This document shows positions 42,931-54,947 of a DNA stretch of 64,000 bases, in pieces. A program made the position numbers and the translations under genes. Under the pieces are notes generated by a model. The model searched no databases, had not been told where the DNA came from, and was given only the letters and a program-made list of their open reading frames with translations. Each line of letters opens with the position of its first letter. Position 1 is the first letter of the stretch. The stretch is from Leuctra nigra (lineage: Eukaryota > Arthropoda > Insecta > Plecoptera > Leuctridae). The stretch is from positions 45,471,941-45,535,940 of the forward strand of contig OW203763.1 of NCBI GenBank assembly GCA_934045905.1, written 5' to 3'.

Positions 42931-43545
42931 TGGAAAACGCTCAGTGTACCGCGTTGATGAGCGAGCACGGGCACGTGAAAATTCTCGAACCGGAAATGCG
43001 TACACACCGCACAGAAAATATCATATACATCCTTATTGCATTGAAATATGATCCACTCAATCAACATGAAAGTATCTGCTTTTCATTGAAACGTGAAAAT
43101 GCCATGTAAACACTCTGGAACCTAAAGGAAATCAGATTCAAACTGCAGTGGAAAAACAGTCATTTCGATACTTCATTTCTGACGGTTATTAAAAATTTCA
43201 ATAAGTGCATACGTTCTTAACTGATTGGTATGAAAATGTCTAAAATGAGAGACAATGTTGGTCTAAAGATCATGCAAAATATGAGATCGATGTAGCAGAC
43301 TATTTTCATTTTTTAGCCTATCGGGAGATATTTAATTACATTTTAACCTATGAACGGATTTCAAAAAAATGATGGTCTGCAAACAGAAAAGGTTATTTAT
43401 ACATGTGTGCAAAAATTCAGATTGATCGGTGAAACGATGCGACTTCTATTGCTCCAGGTAGCAGCCAAAAAAAAAAAAAAAAAAAAAAAACGTTATCCGT
43501 GTGAAAAGAGTCAAAAGGAGTCGCTCGCTTCGCTAGCTCAATGAG
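42931..43545 (+). repeat. repeat family C, copy
   Basis: Begins GGAAAACGCTCAGTGTACCG, then GTTGATGAGCGAGC, carries internal units with TCAGATTGATCGGT-like text, a run of ~24 A (43468-43491), and ends with GTCGCTCGCTTCGCTAGCTC. Other copies: 46801, 47850-48799 (reverse), 51267-51960, and a remnant at 57303-57365. Non-coding. Sequence 43560-43690 resembles a reverse LINE 3' tail. Confidence 0.7.
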
Positions 43546-43701
43546 AGCTTTCAGAACCCACAGTAGTTTTTCATTTCATTTATTTATTTCATTGTCATTT
43601 ACAAATACATTGTTTTAACAATACAATAATTGAATGATTCTTAATTGTCTCTTACTTTATCAAAACTGCAAATTATTCGATCAAATCTTAAACAACAGGT
43701 A

Positions 43702-44141
43702 CACTCCCCCAAATAATAAATGGTACTCCGTTTTGCGGCTATGTCCTTTCACCGTAAACGATTTTAATAGGTACCCTGTAGAGTGAGAGAGCGCGATAGT
43801 TGATGTGCGAGTGAGAAGAAAGATTGACGAGAGGTTGTCGGGCATCTCACTCACAAGTAGTCTTGTCTCGCTTGCACTTGGTACTAACTGGGGTGGTTCA
43901 TGCCGAATTGTTTTCTGGTGGAGTGGGGTGAGGTGAACTAAAATAGATAACGATTTCAATAACTGCTACCTGCAGAAGATCCTCGATTGATTCAATGCTC
44001 GAACTGTCCTCGCCGTGGTTTACCGTGAATGAATTACACTGATATTTCCAAAATGTTCGAATGTAGTATTTTCAAGGGTTTAATTTTATAGCTATTTGCA
44101 TAATCATATTGTAATCGTTGAATGAACCTTTCTATTAGAAT
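43702..44141 (+). repeat. left 440-bp terminal inverted repeat
   Basis: Partner of 50661-51099 with only a few differences (for example around 43935-43950). Inner border after CTATTAGAAT. ORFs on either strand in the arm are mirror images of each other and are not genes. Confidence 0.85.
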
Positions 44142-45464
44142 ATTAACAAACAACAGAAGAGATGGAGAGAGAAGAAGGCGATTTAAATACCGACTATCGA
44201 CTATTTCAAATCCAAATACTCGGTTGATGAAATAGAGGTCATCGGACTAATGATCGGGCACAATATCAGAATGTTGTATTCCTTTTGTAAACGTTTCAAT
44301 TTAGTTAAAACATTTATAAAAAAAAATTTAATTTCAGTTTTATAAAATCATTATAGGTATTATGCGAGACCATTTTATTCCAAATTTATAAGCGATTGAT
44401 CATTTGTTCCGATGCCTTTAAAGTATACTCCCGGTATTATTAATTTTATTTTATTATCAACCATTTGTACTTATATCTTGCTTCATTGTTCATTATTTGA
44501 TAGTTATAGACTTATTCATTATTAAATCTTCGATACTGTAAAACGTGTTACATAATTTTCTATAAAATGATTGGTATTCTGTATATTTTGCAATTTGAAT
44601 TGACTTCAAACAGATATAAAATAATAATACATTTATTGCTTTGCCAGCAAACTGTCGTGTCAGCTATAGTTCATAAACGACACAAAAGCCTGTTAAATAG
44701 CAATGAGTGAAATTTAACATCACATTCAAACACCAAAAATATCCACTAAATAGGATAGCGCATTTACTGATAAAAGATGTGTATATAGTGTAGAAGAAAA
44801 TGTATTCTATAGTTTGCACTTTCATCCAGTGTTGAGGAAGTTCCTTTTTAAAATGATATATTTTGAAGTTCAGTTCATGACCAAATATATGAAATTTTGA
44901 AAGTACAAATTCTTTTATTCAGAATTGGGTAATAAAAGTTCTAGTTCCTTAAAAACGAATATAATTTCTTTTGAAATGTCTTCTTTTGACAACATTTAAA
45001 AGTTAAAGACTATTCAAGGGTTAAACACTCAAGGGCACCACATGAACCGCAATTGTTTTCACCATTTTACTCACTAAAATGATATTTATCCACTATTTCA
45101 CAATTTTATTTGATGATAATATTAATTAAGAAGATAATTGATGTGTGTGAAAGATATTAGTATATAGGGCTGTGCGAGTTTGAAATTTTTCAGGTCGAGC
45201 AAGATCGAGAATATTTATAGAAGAAATTCGAAATTACAAAAGAAGGAAACTGCGGTTCGTACGGTTAAAATAAACGTTTGACGTTCACGTTTCTTGTAAA
45301 CAAATGTGAACGCGTTCACTCAAGAGTTCCCCAAAAAAGTAGCGCGGTCCTAGTTATTTTTAAAAGTTCCTTCCCCAACACTGCTTTCATTTATAAAATT
45401 AAATAATTTATGACTGAATAATTGCTGTGATAAATGTGATTAATGTGACATTTATATATAATGT

Positions 45465-45557
45465 GAAATTAAAATGACTAATGAGTTTGTAGTAAATAAT
45501 TTTCTACACTACAATATAATTATTTACAATAAACTCATTATTAGTCATTTTAATTTC
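45465..45557. repeat. 93-bp palindrome
   Basis: Arms GAAATTAAAATGACTAATGA.. and its inverse; AT-rich loop. Probably a small foldback MITE. Confidence 0.75.
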
Positions 45558-45587
45558 AAGTAACCATTTGGTCAACTGAGCTTACTA

Positions 45588-46260
45588 TTTATTTTATTTA
45601 TTTATTTATTATTTTTCAAACACACACTGTGCATTTGCTGGCAGCAGGAGTAGGGTGAACCCCGTTACACTGTGTGCCCTACTGCCAGCTACAAATAATT
45701 AATTAATACATCAAATAATATCACTTAATAGTTAATACTAACAAATAAAATAGATAGGTAGGTATCAAAATTATAAAAGGGAAGTGAAACATCATGTATA
45801 AGATTAAAATAGTTAAGATTAAATTAATTATTCATAAATAAAACAATTCTTAGTGCAAAGCCCTCATATCTTCAGTTAAAATTATTCTAACCTGTTTTTT
45901 AAATATTTGAAAATCTAGCTCTTGTCGCACATTCGTAGGGAGGGAATTGTATTGTTTTGCCACTCTGGCGTAAAAACCATTCTGATATTCTACAGTCCTA
46001 GCAAAAGGTGGATTTATTGTTCCCAACTAATTCTTAATAGACACAAAAGAACTACTTGATTTTGTAAGTATTAGTTTACAAAACATACTCTTCATAATGC
46101 AAGTATTATTCAGGATCAGGTTAAAAAAGGTAAAAAATTACCATGCATTGGCGTTTCAATAAATCTGTGGTGTAACCAAGGATGACCTAGGTATAACCAG
46201 AGAGGTAATCTAGAATTTCTTTTGTATAACAAATTCGAAAATATCACATTAAAACGTACT
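45588..46260 (-). pseudogene. 3' end of a CR1/Jockey-like LINE
   Basis: Minus strand: RNSRLPLWLYLGHPWLHHRF and FIETPMHGNFLP upstream, then ARTVEYQNGFYARVAKQYNS, LPTNVRQELDFQIFKKQVRI. This matches the usual end of Jockey/CR1 RTs. An A-rich tail (AAATAAATAAAT) is at 45588-45612. It has several stops. Confidence 0.68.
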
Positions 46261-46800
46261 GTTTGATGATCCTACCTTTGTAATGAAAGAAGAAATGCAG
46301 TTACGATTTTATCTTCATGTATAAGTAGTCACCACAATGTTGTCAAATGACCAGTCAAGTACACATTCTTACAAATGAAATAACATCAAAATAATAATGG
46401 TACTAAATTAGAAACTAAGTCAACAGGTCAATTCCAAACAAATCTTATATCAAAAAATGTTTTCGCATTCTTCTTAGAACACTTCAAGTAGTGATAAAAG
46501 GGGCGTCAAACCCCCTTTGCCTCCCACCCTCAAAACTGAGTGACAATGAAGCGATTTTGATACGAATAACTTATAACAATGCTCTTAATTACATAAATTA
46601 AAACAAATTATCAAAATATTAAATTAAATGGAATATATAGACTCATTCCAATCTGCCATAAGCCGTAAATGTCCTTCCAATAATGATATCATCATTTATT
46701 ATATTGATCAATGTTATTTATTTCTTGGGTAAGGTGTGAAGATTGTCAATCGAAATGTCGAGTTGTCATTTTATATGATTCAACCGAAGTTTTAAAAACT

Positions 46801-48799
46801 AGGAAAACGCTCAGTGTAACGCGTTGATGAGCGAGCCATCGTACTGCATCCGATTTGATATGCGCTTGCAAGTAACAGCTGCTCTATATGCTTTGCTTTT
46901 TTTCTATATGCTTTCTGCAGCATTAAGAAGGCAAGGATGAAAATGTAGTATACACTTTTGGAATATTTCAAGATTATAGAATAAAATGTCCTTAAAATGA
47001 CAATAACTTTTGAAATAACGACAGATTAGTCTTCAAAATGGCAAACAAATACCTAAAATGTTGTACCAACATTTTAGGTATTTGTTACCAATGAACATGC
47101 GAAGTTTTAAGTTTATCGATAAATTTGTACTAGTTTAATTTTAAAAAATCACAGGAAAGATTGTTTTAAATTTTAACCGATGGGAGGATTTTACTGAATT
47201 TGTGTAAGATTGGGGACAATGTTGGTTGCAATGACTTTGCCAAATTTCAAATCGATCGGAATAACCAATCGAAAGATAATTATTTTAAAATTTGAACCAA
47301 TTACAGGATACCGTTCAATATCGATCCCAGGGACCGCACAGATTACTTTAGTAAGTGTGCAAAATTTCAGATCGATTGGTTGTGCGGTTTTACCTTGCAA
47401 TTGAATTTATTGTGCGAGAATAGTGAGCGTCACCACTGTGCTATTTTTTTGTGTTTTAATGTGACATAAAATTTCAATTATGTATTTTTTACATGCTTCT
47501 TGTGTCACTTATAAATTGGGGATACTTTCTGTTTTTTTTATGTGTGTTTTTATTGTATTTTTGTCGGCAGTGACTAGAACAAACCGTTCAACCAATCGAT
47601 CTGAAAATCTGAACACACTAATGTCATCTAGAAGCGGTCCCCTGTAATATTATCATTCTAATCTTTCGTTAATTTCAAGAGTTATTGACATTAAACGGAC
47701 ATTTTATGAGGGTTTGGAATATTTGTCAAATTTCTTGAAGGAATTGTCAGGATATTTCATTACTGGTTCTCTGACGCCTTTCGTTTCGGCTCATTCCAAG
47801 GTTTGTATCTTAGAAACATGCAATCGCAAATCAATTCACGTGGAAAACGAATTGGCTCGCTCATCAATGCGTTATAGACTACGCACTTGTTAATTGAGCG
47901 AGCGAAGCGAGCGTCTCCTTTTGGCTCTTTTGGCACGGACCTCTGTTTTTTTTTTTGATTTTTTTTTGATTTTTTGGCTGCTACCTGGAGCAATGGAAGT
48001 CGCACCGTTTCACCGATCGATCTGAAATTTTGCACACATGTAGAGACAACCTTTTCTGTTTGCTGACCCAATTTTTTTTTGAAATCCATAGATTGGTTGA
48101 AATTTAAATAAACATCTCCTGATAGGCTGAAAAATTAAAATAGACTTCGACAAATGTGATCGACCTTATATTTTGCATGGTCATTAACACCAACATTGTC
48201 TCTTATTTTACAAATTTTCAGTCAAATCCTCTCATTGGTTAAAATTTAAAAAAATATTTCATGTGCTTTTTGAAATTTAAACCAGAACCGTTTGACCGAT
48301 CAACTTGAAAATTTGCATGGTCATCGGGTCAAACATTATCTGTATTTTTGACAATTTTCAGACTAAACTGTGTTTCAATTCAAAAGTTTTTGACAGTTTG
48401 CGGATATTTTGCGTGTTAATTGGCTGTCATATTTCACGAATTTCATATTTCACGGCATCTTCGAATCTTCACTTCAAGGTTGTTGGAGCAGAAATTTTCA
48501 AACGTAGTATATTATGAAACTGATATGACCGTTTAAAAAAAAATTGAACGAAATCCTGTGATTTTTGGAAATTAACAAGGGATCGTTTAATCATAAAGGT
48601 TCAATCGATCAACTTAAAACTTTGCGTGGTTATTGGGACCAATATTTTAGGAATTGTTGGATATTTTCATACAAGTCTGTGACGAAATTCAAGAATTATT
48701 GGCTTTTAAGGACATTTTCGATAAACAGAATTTCGGTTCGAGGTGTTGCGCGTTATCCGTGCTCGCTCATCAACGCGTTACTCAGAGCGTTTTCCTAGT
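46801..48799. repeat. repeat family C, two or more copies
   Basis: A forward start at 46801 (GGAAAACGCTCAGTGTAACG) and a reverse copy from 48799 down to about 47850, ending with CGCTCGCTTCGCTCGCTCAA. Between them lie ~150-bp related blocks with phrases such as AATTTCAGATCGATTGGT and AAATTTTAACC(A/G)AT. The blocks look like diverged tandem subrepeats. No coding. Confidence 0.62.
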
Positions 48800-49551
48800 G
48801 TATATTCATATGATCTTCATATAATGATCTGTTTGTTCATTTTCTCTAAATGGCAATGCACAAAATTAATGTTTTTCCCCGAGTGCGGACATTATTTTGA
48901 CACACATAAAAAAGAAAGTAAGACATTTTTGAAGGTTGAATCGATGTGTTGTATTCGCTGCAATTAGCCCTTATGTGAGGCAACATATTTAATCAAAATT
49001 CAGACAAGCGATGATAAAATTAAAAAATAGCAAATTTAAATATTTGTGTGTCAGAATTTCCACTGAATCTTGGAGTTTTCAGACTATTTATAGAATGTGT
49101 AAAATAGGATATAATGTTGGTCTTAATTACCAATTCAACGTTTCTTTTTATTCTCGACCTATAGAAAATATTTTTTTAAATTGTAACCAATAGATATGGC
49201 GGAAACTTTGTAACGATTAAGAAAATTTTTGTCTTACTAACACAATTTCAAATTGATCTGATCAACCAATCAGAAGACATTAATTTCAATTTGACCCAAT
49301 AAACGAATTTCGAAAAATGTAGGTCTACATGTTTGCAAAATATCAGCTCAATCGAATGCAATTACAGTGGGTGATACCTCAGTAACAAGCAAAAGAAACA
49401 GACGTCCGTGCCAAAAAAAAATAAATAAAAATACTTGCTCAAATTTTCTGCTTTCGAAACCTAGCCCTTGATAACTGACGAAAAACAGAATATCAAATAA
49501 CAAGATAATGATGTCGTGGACGTTTTCGGAACCATCGTGTAATAAATTGGC

Positions 49552-49693
49552 AGTGGTGACGGTTTGTTCCGATGAATGTGCTGGTGGCCCTGATAAGGGC
49601 CGCCAGAAGATGAAGGAAGTAACTCCTTCGAAACGTCGCTGGTGGCCCTTACCAGGGCCACCAGCACATTCATCGGAACAAACCGTCACCACT
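49552..49693. repeat. 142-bp GC-rich palindrome with embedded stem-loops
   Basis: Arms of about 55 bp starting AGTGGTGACGGTTTGTTCCG, nearly perfect. Each arm contains GGCCCT-(loop)-AGGGCC; on the minus strand one reads GGCCCTTATCAGGGCCACCA, which fits the shape of a histone-mRNA 3' stem-loop. No histone gene is nearby. Confidence 0.75.
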
Positions 49694-50660
49694 TCCAATT
49701 CAACAAGATAATGCTTCATTAAATCTGATTATGAATCACAATTGAAATGCTAACATAAGCAGGTGGGGATTGATCCCCCCACTCAAGCAGCTGACCCCAT
49801 CCATTATAAATTATCAAGTTTAGCGTCCCAAAATGGGCTATAAATTGTTAAAATCAGAAGAATTGACTAAATATTATGTGAGAAACGTATAATTACAATT
49901 ATTGCCATTGTCTTCAGGGAATCAGTACTATATAAATAGATAAAGTTAAGCGTCCCAAAATAGCTCAAATTTGCTAAAAATCATAAGAATTGACTGAAAA
50001 ATTTAGAAACGTAATTAAATATTATTGGCCTTGCCAAATTTCAACTTGTAAGTACGGATAATTTTAATTAATCAATCAGACAATTCCACGGACATTTTGT
50101 GACATGTAGGTAATGATATTAAGGTTTCAATGGCTGCAAAAATTCAATGTGATCTGGACATTTTACCGATGAAAATGATTTTCTAATATTTTAACCAATT
50201 TTAACCAAATTTTGTTTTCAAACTATACGCCAATGCCGTCAATGATGCGCAACATACCCTTAAAATGTAACTGAAATACAAAATGCGAGTAACGATGTTA
50301 TAACTGCTCTCCAAGATACAAGAATACTTTCAACATAGGTAATATCAATTAACCAACAAATGCAATTATTACCAAAGTAATATCACATTATTGTGAATGC
50401 ATTTTGAAGCTAAAATTTAGCTATTTTGATAATGCAGGTGCAAATTACTGTATACAATTTCTTTTGCTCTGTAGATATATACCCATATTTCAAAAGAAAA
50501 TGTGTCAGTCTAATTTGTGGATATTGTTTTGTGTCTGAATGTGATATACAATTCTAAACATTGCTATTTTACATGATTTTTGTGTCGTTTATGAATTGAT
50601 GCATAACTGACAAGTCAGTTTGCAGACATTGTCAAGAATTTAATTTAATATAATATTATT

Positions 50661-51099
50661 ATTCTAATAGAAAGGTTCATTCAACGATTACAATATGATT
50701 ATGCAAATAGCTATAAAATTAAACCCTTGAAAATACTACATTCGAACATTTTGGAAATATCAGTGTAATTCATTCACGGTAAACCACGGCGAGGACAGTT
50801 CGAGCATTGAATCAATCGAGGATCTTCTGCAGGTAGCAGTTATTGACATCGTTACTATTTTAGTTCACCTCACCCCACTCCACCAGAAAACAACTCGGCA
50901 TGAACCACCCCAGTTAGTACCAAGTGCAAGCGAGACAAGACTACTAGTGAGTGAGATGCCCGACAACCTCTCGTCAATCTTTCTTCTCACTCGCACATCA
51001 ACTATCGCGCTCTCTCACTCTACAGGGTACCTATTAAAATCGTTTACGGTGAAAGGACATAGCCGCAAAACGGAGTACCATTTATTATTTGGGGGAGTG
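50661..51099 (-). repeat. right 439-bp terminal inverted repeat
   Basis: Inverted partner of 43702-44141; its outer end is GGGGGAGTG followed by TA. Confidence 0.85.
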
Positions 51100-51266
51100 T
51101 ACATACTTATTATTTATTACTTTATCAAACAAATCTAATCTAATTATCTAATTATTATTTATTATTATAAATAAATAAATAATTAAATATTATAAATCTA
51201 ATTATTTAAAGTAATATTTTTATATCCAATAATCATGCTCAATTTGACAACGATAATAATAACTAC

Positions 51267-51960
51267 AAGGAAAACGCTCAGTGTAACGCGTTGATGAGCG
51301 AGCTGGGGTACGTGCAAATTCTCCAACAGGAAATGCGTACACAACGCACATAAAACATAAACATATGAAATATGATCCACTCCAAACAACATAAAAGTAT
51401 AATATTAAGCTTTTCATCGAAACTTGAAAATAGCATCTAAACACACTGGTACATATTGCAAATCAGATTCAATTCAATAGGCACTGGAAAACATTCATTT
51501 CGATACTTCATCTCTGACAGCTATTTAAAATGTTAATAAGTTCAGACGTTCTTAACTGTTTGGGATGAAAATTTGTAAAATAAGAGAAAATGTTGGTCTT
51601 ATTGACCATGTAAATAATGAGTTTGATCCGATTTATCGAAGACCATTTTCATTTTTCAACCTATCAGGAGATGTTTATTTAAATTTTAACCAATGAATGG
51701 ATTTCAAAAAAATGAGGGTCTGCAAACAGAAAAGGTTGGTTTTACATGTATGCAAAATTTCAGCTCTATCAAAGAAAAACGCTGACCTGTATAGCCAAAA
51801 TATGAGTTTGATCAGATTTATCGAAGACCATTTTTATTTTTCAACCTATCAGGAGATGTTTATTTAAATTTTTACGAATAAATGGATTTCTAAAACATTA
51901 GGGTCTGCAAACAGAAAAGCTTGTCTCTACATGTGTGCAAAATTTCAGCTCGATCGAAGA
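51267..51960 (+). repeat. repeat family C, copy
   Basis: Begins GGAAAACGCTCAGTGTAACG and parallels 42931-43460 for most of its length, with a partial internal duplication (the block with GACCATTTT..TTTTTCAACCTATCAGG occurs twice, about 51640 and 51830). It ends at the tail of the next LINE. Confidence 0.68.
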
Positions 51961-51961
51961 A

Positions 51962-52495
51962 TAGAATAAAATAGAATATAATTATTTTTATTTCATTGTA
52001 ACACAAAATACGAAGTATACATGTTGTTACACACTCTTAAGTATGAATGAGTAGAGGTACTCAGTCCTACGAGTATGAAATATTGTCATTCATAACATAC
52101 TGATTAAAAAACAAGTTGAAGCAATTAAAAGCAAGTTGAAACAATTTCTTAGGTCTAAAGGTAGCTATACAAGAGCCTATACACAGAGGGGACATTGATC
52201 TGATTTATGCAACATGCATTCGGCAATAGAGTTAAAAACGTGCCTTAAAAGGAAGTCCTTTACATTATGTTTAAAAATTATCCTATTTCCTGCCAGATCT
52301 TGAATCTTCAAGGGTAAGTTGTTATATAACTTAACACCAATGTTTACAGGATCTCTTAGCGATAAATTAAGTCTCAATTTGTTTAACCTCAGGTTGGAAT
52401 TCGTTCTTGTGTCAACATTGTGAATGTCAGTTCCTCTTTTAAAATGAATTGGATTATCCTTTACAAATAATAATACTTCTAAAATATACATGCAT
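51962..52495 (-). pseudogene. C-terminal end and 3' UTR of the CR1/L2-like LINE
   Basis: Encodes ILEVLLFVKDNPIHFKRGTD, IHNVDTRTNSNLRLNKLRLN, VNIGVKLYNNLPLKIQDL, the usual end block (TR..LR..., LYN.LP). It joins upstream TVPCMY at 53607 when the insertion is removed. The 3' UTR ends with ATTCTATTTTATTCTATTC on the minus strand. Confidence 0.85.
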
Positions 52496-53561
52496 ATACC
52501 TTTATAAACCTGCATTAATATAATAATAATGCATATTATTATACCTGCATTTTTGTGCTTTATTGATTTGCAGAAAGCATTTGATAGGATTCGGCTGAGT
52601 GATATACTTGATTTATTGAGTCAACGACGAGTGCCCAAGAAAGTCATCAAAGTTATTGAGGATATATATACAGACAACTACGTCAGGCTCCGAGTTAATG
52701 GGAAATTAAGTGAACCAATCCCTGTAGAAAAGGGTATACGTCAAGGCGACTCCCTTAGTCCCCTGCTGTTTAATCTTATAATGGATGAAATTATTGCCAG
52801 CGTAGCTGATTTAGAAGGTTATATAATAGGAAATAAGCAGATAAAACTATTGTGCTACGCAGACGACGTTGTACTTGTCGCTGAGAATGAAGATAACTTG
52901 CAACGCTTAATCCAGGGAGTTAACAACGCTTGTCAAAAGCGCAACATGAAGATTTCTACGGACAAAACACAGACTATGACCATCTCGAAGCGACCAATCT
53001 GATGCAAGATTGTTGTAAATGATATAATTATACAACAAGTAATGGTCATAAAGTACCTAGGAGTAACGGTGACAAGCCAGGGTGTTTTGCTGGATGAAGT
53101 GAAGGAGCAGGTTACAAAGGCAAATAGAATAGCTATGTGTCTGAACAGCGCAGTCTGGTACAATAAGTATCTACGGCCAATGACCAAGACTAGAATCTAC
53201 AAAGCTGTAATAAGACCAATTATGACATACACTGCTGAAACTAGACCTGATACAACGAAGACTAAACAGCTATTAGAGACTGCGGAAATGAGAGTATTGA
53301 GAAAAATAGCCGGGAAGACTAAAAGGGACCATATACCTAGTGCAACAATAAGACAGCACTATGAAGTAAAGCCAGTAACGGACTGGATCGATCACAGGCG
53401 AGAGGAATGGAACGCCCACATATCAAGAATGGATGAAGACAGGATTGTCAGAGTTACACGAGACAAGAGGCCTCGAGGCGCAAGGAATGTTGGGAGACCG
53501 AGAAAGAGGTGGAAGGACAGTTTGTAGATCTGGTGGAGAACAGGCACATGTGCCTATTAAG

Positions 53562-53592
<31 letters not shown>
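52496..53592 (+). mobile_element. RTE-like LINE, 5'-truncated, GAA-repeat tail
   Basis: Coding 52529-53002 and 53042-53527 in two frames. Seen: FIDLQKAFDRIRLSDILDLL, EKGIRQGDSLSPLLFNLIMD, catalytic box LCYADDVVLVAENEDN, KTQTMTISKRP; then IKYLGVTVTSQGVLLDEVKE, KTRIYKAVIRPIMTYTAET, LRKIAGKTKRDH, WNAHISRMDEDR and GRPRKRWKDSL. This is the better-preserved relative of 5113-6482. The tail is (GAA)n at 53563-53592. Flanked by AAATATACATGCAT (52482-52495, 53593-53606). The first ~45 bp form a small inverted repeat, perhaps a priming artefact. Confidence 0.88.
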
Positions 53593-53594
<2 letters not shown>

Positions 53595-54894
53595 ATATAC
53601 ATGCATGGTACAGTCATTACATTAAAATCTCTGAATAATTTCCTGCATGAGGATCTTGATTTAACATTGGCAAGTACTCTTAGAGCTCTCTTTTGTTTCA
53701 CAAACACCTTTTGAGCATGAGGAGCACCTCCCCACAGCAATATACCATACTTAATCAAAGACTGAACATTTGAGTGGAACACAATCATACATGTATCCTT
53801 GTTAACTTGATTTGAAAGTGCTTTTAACATATAACAAGAGGAGCTAAGCTTTTTAATTAACAAATTTTTATGGATTTTCCAATTCAATAAACAATCTATT
53901 GTAAGACCAAGGAATTTGGATGACTGAACAATATCAAGAGGCATGTCAGCATAACTGTCCCCCTGATGATACCTGTTACTACTACTAAATATCACCAGTT
54001 TTGTTTTGTCATTGTTAAGTTTTAATTTGTTTGGCAGAAACCATTCATTGATTTTCTCTAAGGATATTTTAATGTTGCTTTCAAACTTTCGGCATTGTCC
54101 CCACGCAATAATTAACTCGTGTCATCAGCAAACAGAATTGTTTCTCTTGACGAATCTGCCATGAACAACGGCAGATCGTTTACATAGAGACTGAAAAGCA
54201 CTGGTCCTAACAGGGATCCCTGGGGCACTCCATTTTGAACCTTTGTCCAATTTGATAATATGTTTCCTTTACCACTAGTTAATTGAACCCTTTGATATCT
54301 ATCTACAAGATAGGATTCCAACCACTTTGCTGCTTCATTTCTAACTCCATACATTGACATTTTTTCCATTAATATCTCATGATTGAGCGTGTCAAAAGCC
54401 TTGCTCAAATCACACATAATGACAGCTGCTGCCTCTTTCTTTTCCAGTGAATCATAAATTAAATGCATTAGGTTGAAAGCTGCAGTGGTAGTAGAGTGCC
54501 CCTTCCTGAACCCATGCTGATTAGAACATAAAATATTATTTTCTACAACAAACTTGTTTAATCTAATTATAAAAGCTTTTCCAAATATCTTTGAAAAGAT
54601 TGTCAACAACGATACAGGCCGGTAATTACCTATTTCTTTTACTGAACCTTTCTTATACACAGGCTTTATTATATACCATTTGGCGCATTGCGGAAATGTA
54701 CCTGACATAAATGAGAAATTGCATATATCTACCAGAGGTTTGGCAATATACTTAACAGCACGTTTTACTACTATACTAGGGACTTCGTCCCACCCCGCAG
54801 ATCTCTTTTGTTTTAATCCAGAAACTATTTTTATCATTTCCAACTCATCTATGGGATTTAATACCATAGTTGTGTCTGATCTTTGCAATAGCAT
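53593..54894 (-). pseudogene. reverse transcriptase and thumb of the CR1/L2-like LINE
   Basis: RT 54112-54894: KRSAGWDEVPSIVVKRAV, YKKGSVKEIGNYRPVSLLTI, NQHGFRKGHSTTTAAF, MCDLSKAFDTLNHEILMEKM, QNGVPQGSLLGPVLFSLYVND, catalytic box LFADD. A frameshift near 54112 leads to WFLPNKLKLNNDKTKLVIF, SKFLGLTIDCLLNWKIHKNL, LIKYGILLWGGAP, VKQKRALRVLANVKSRSSCR, KLFRDFNVMTVPCMYI. The palm Asp pair is intact. Confidence 0.88.
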
Positions 54895-54947
54895 TTTATT
54901 TAAGCAGTCAGAAAGGGTATTTCTAGAATTGTCAATTGTTTTGCTGG

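Larger units (their letters stand above)
43702..51099. mobile_element. 7.4-kb non-coding unit with 440-bp inverted repeats
   Basis: Arms at 43702-44141 and 50661-51099, nearly identical in inverted orientation, with outer ends CACTCCCCCAAATAATAAAT and TA at both borders (43700-43701, 51100-51101). Between them I see no transposase ORF, only repeats: a 93-bp palindrome, a LINE 3' end, family C copies and a GC-rich palindrome. This looks like a large non-autonomous TIR transposon that later took up other elements. The CACT ends recall CACTA/EnSpm-type elements; that is only a hint. Confidence 0.7.

Noticed and set aside
43681..43959. 92-residue ORF in the left arm and its partner at 50947-51138
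   Set aside because: They are in non-coding inverted repeats, and the similarity is only due to the arms being copies.
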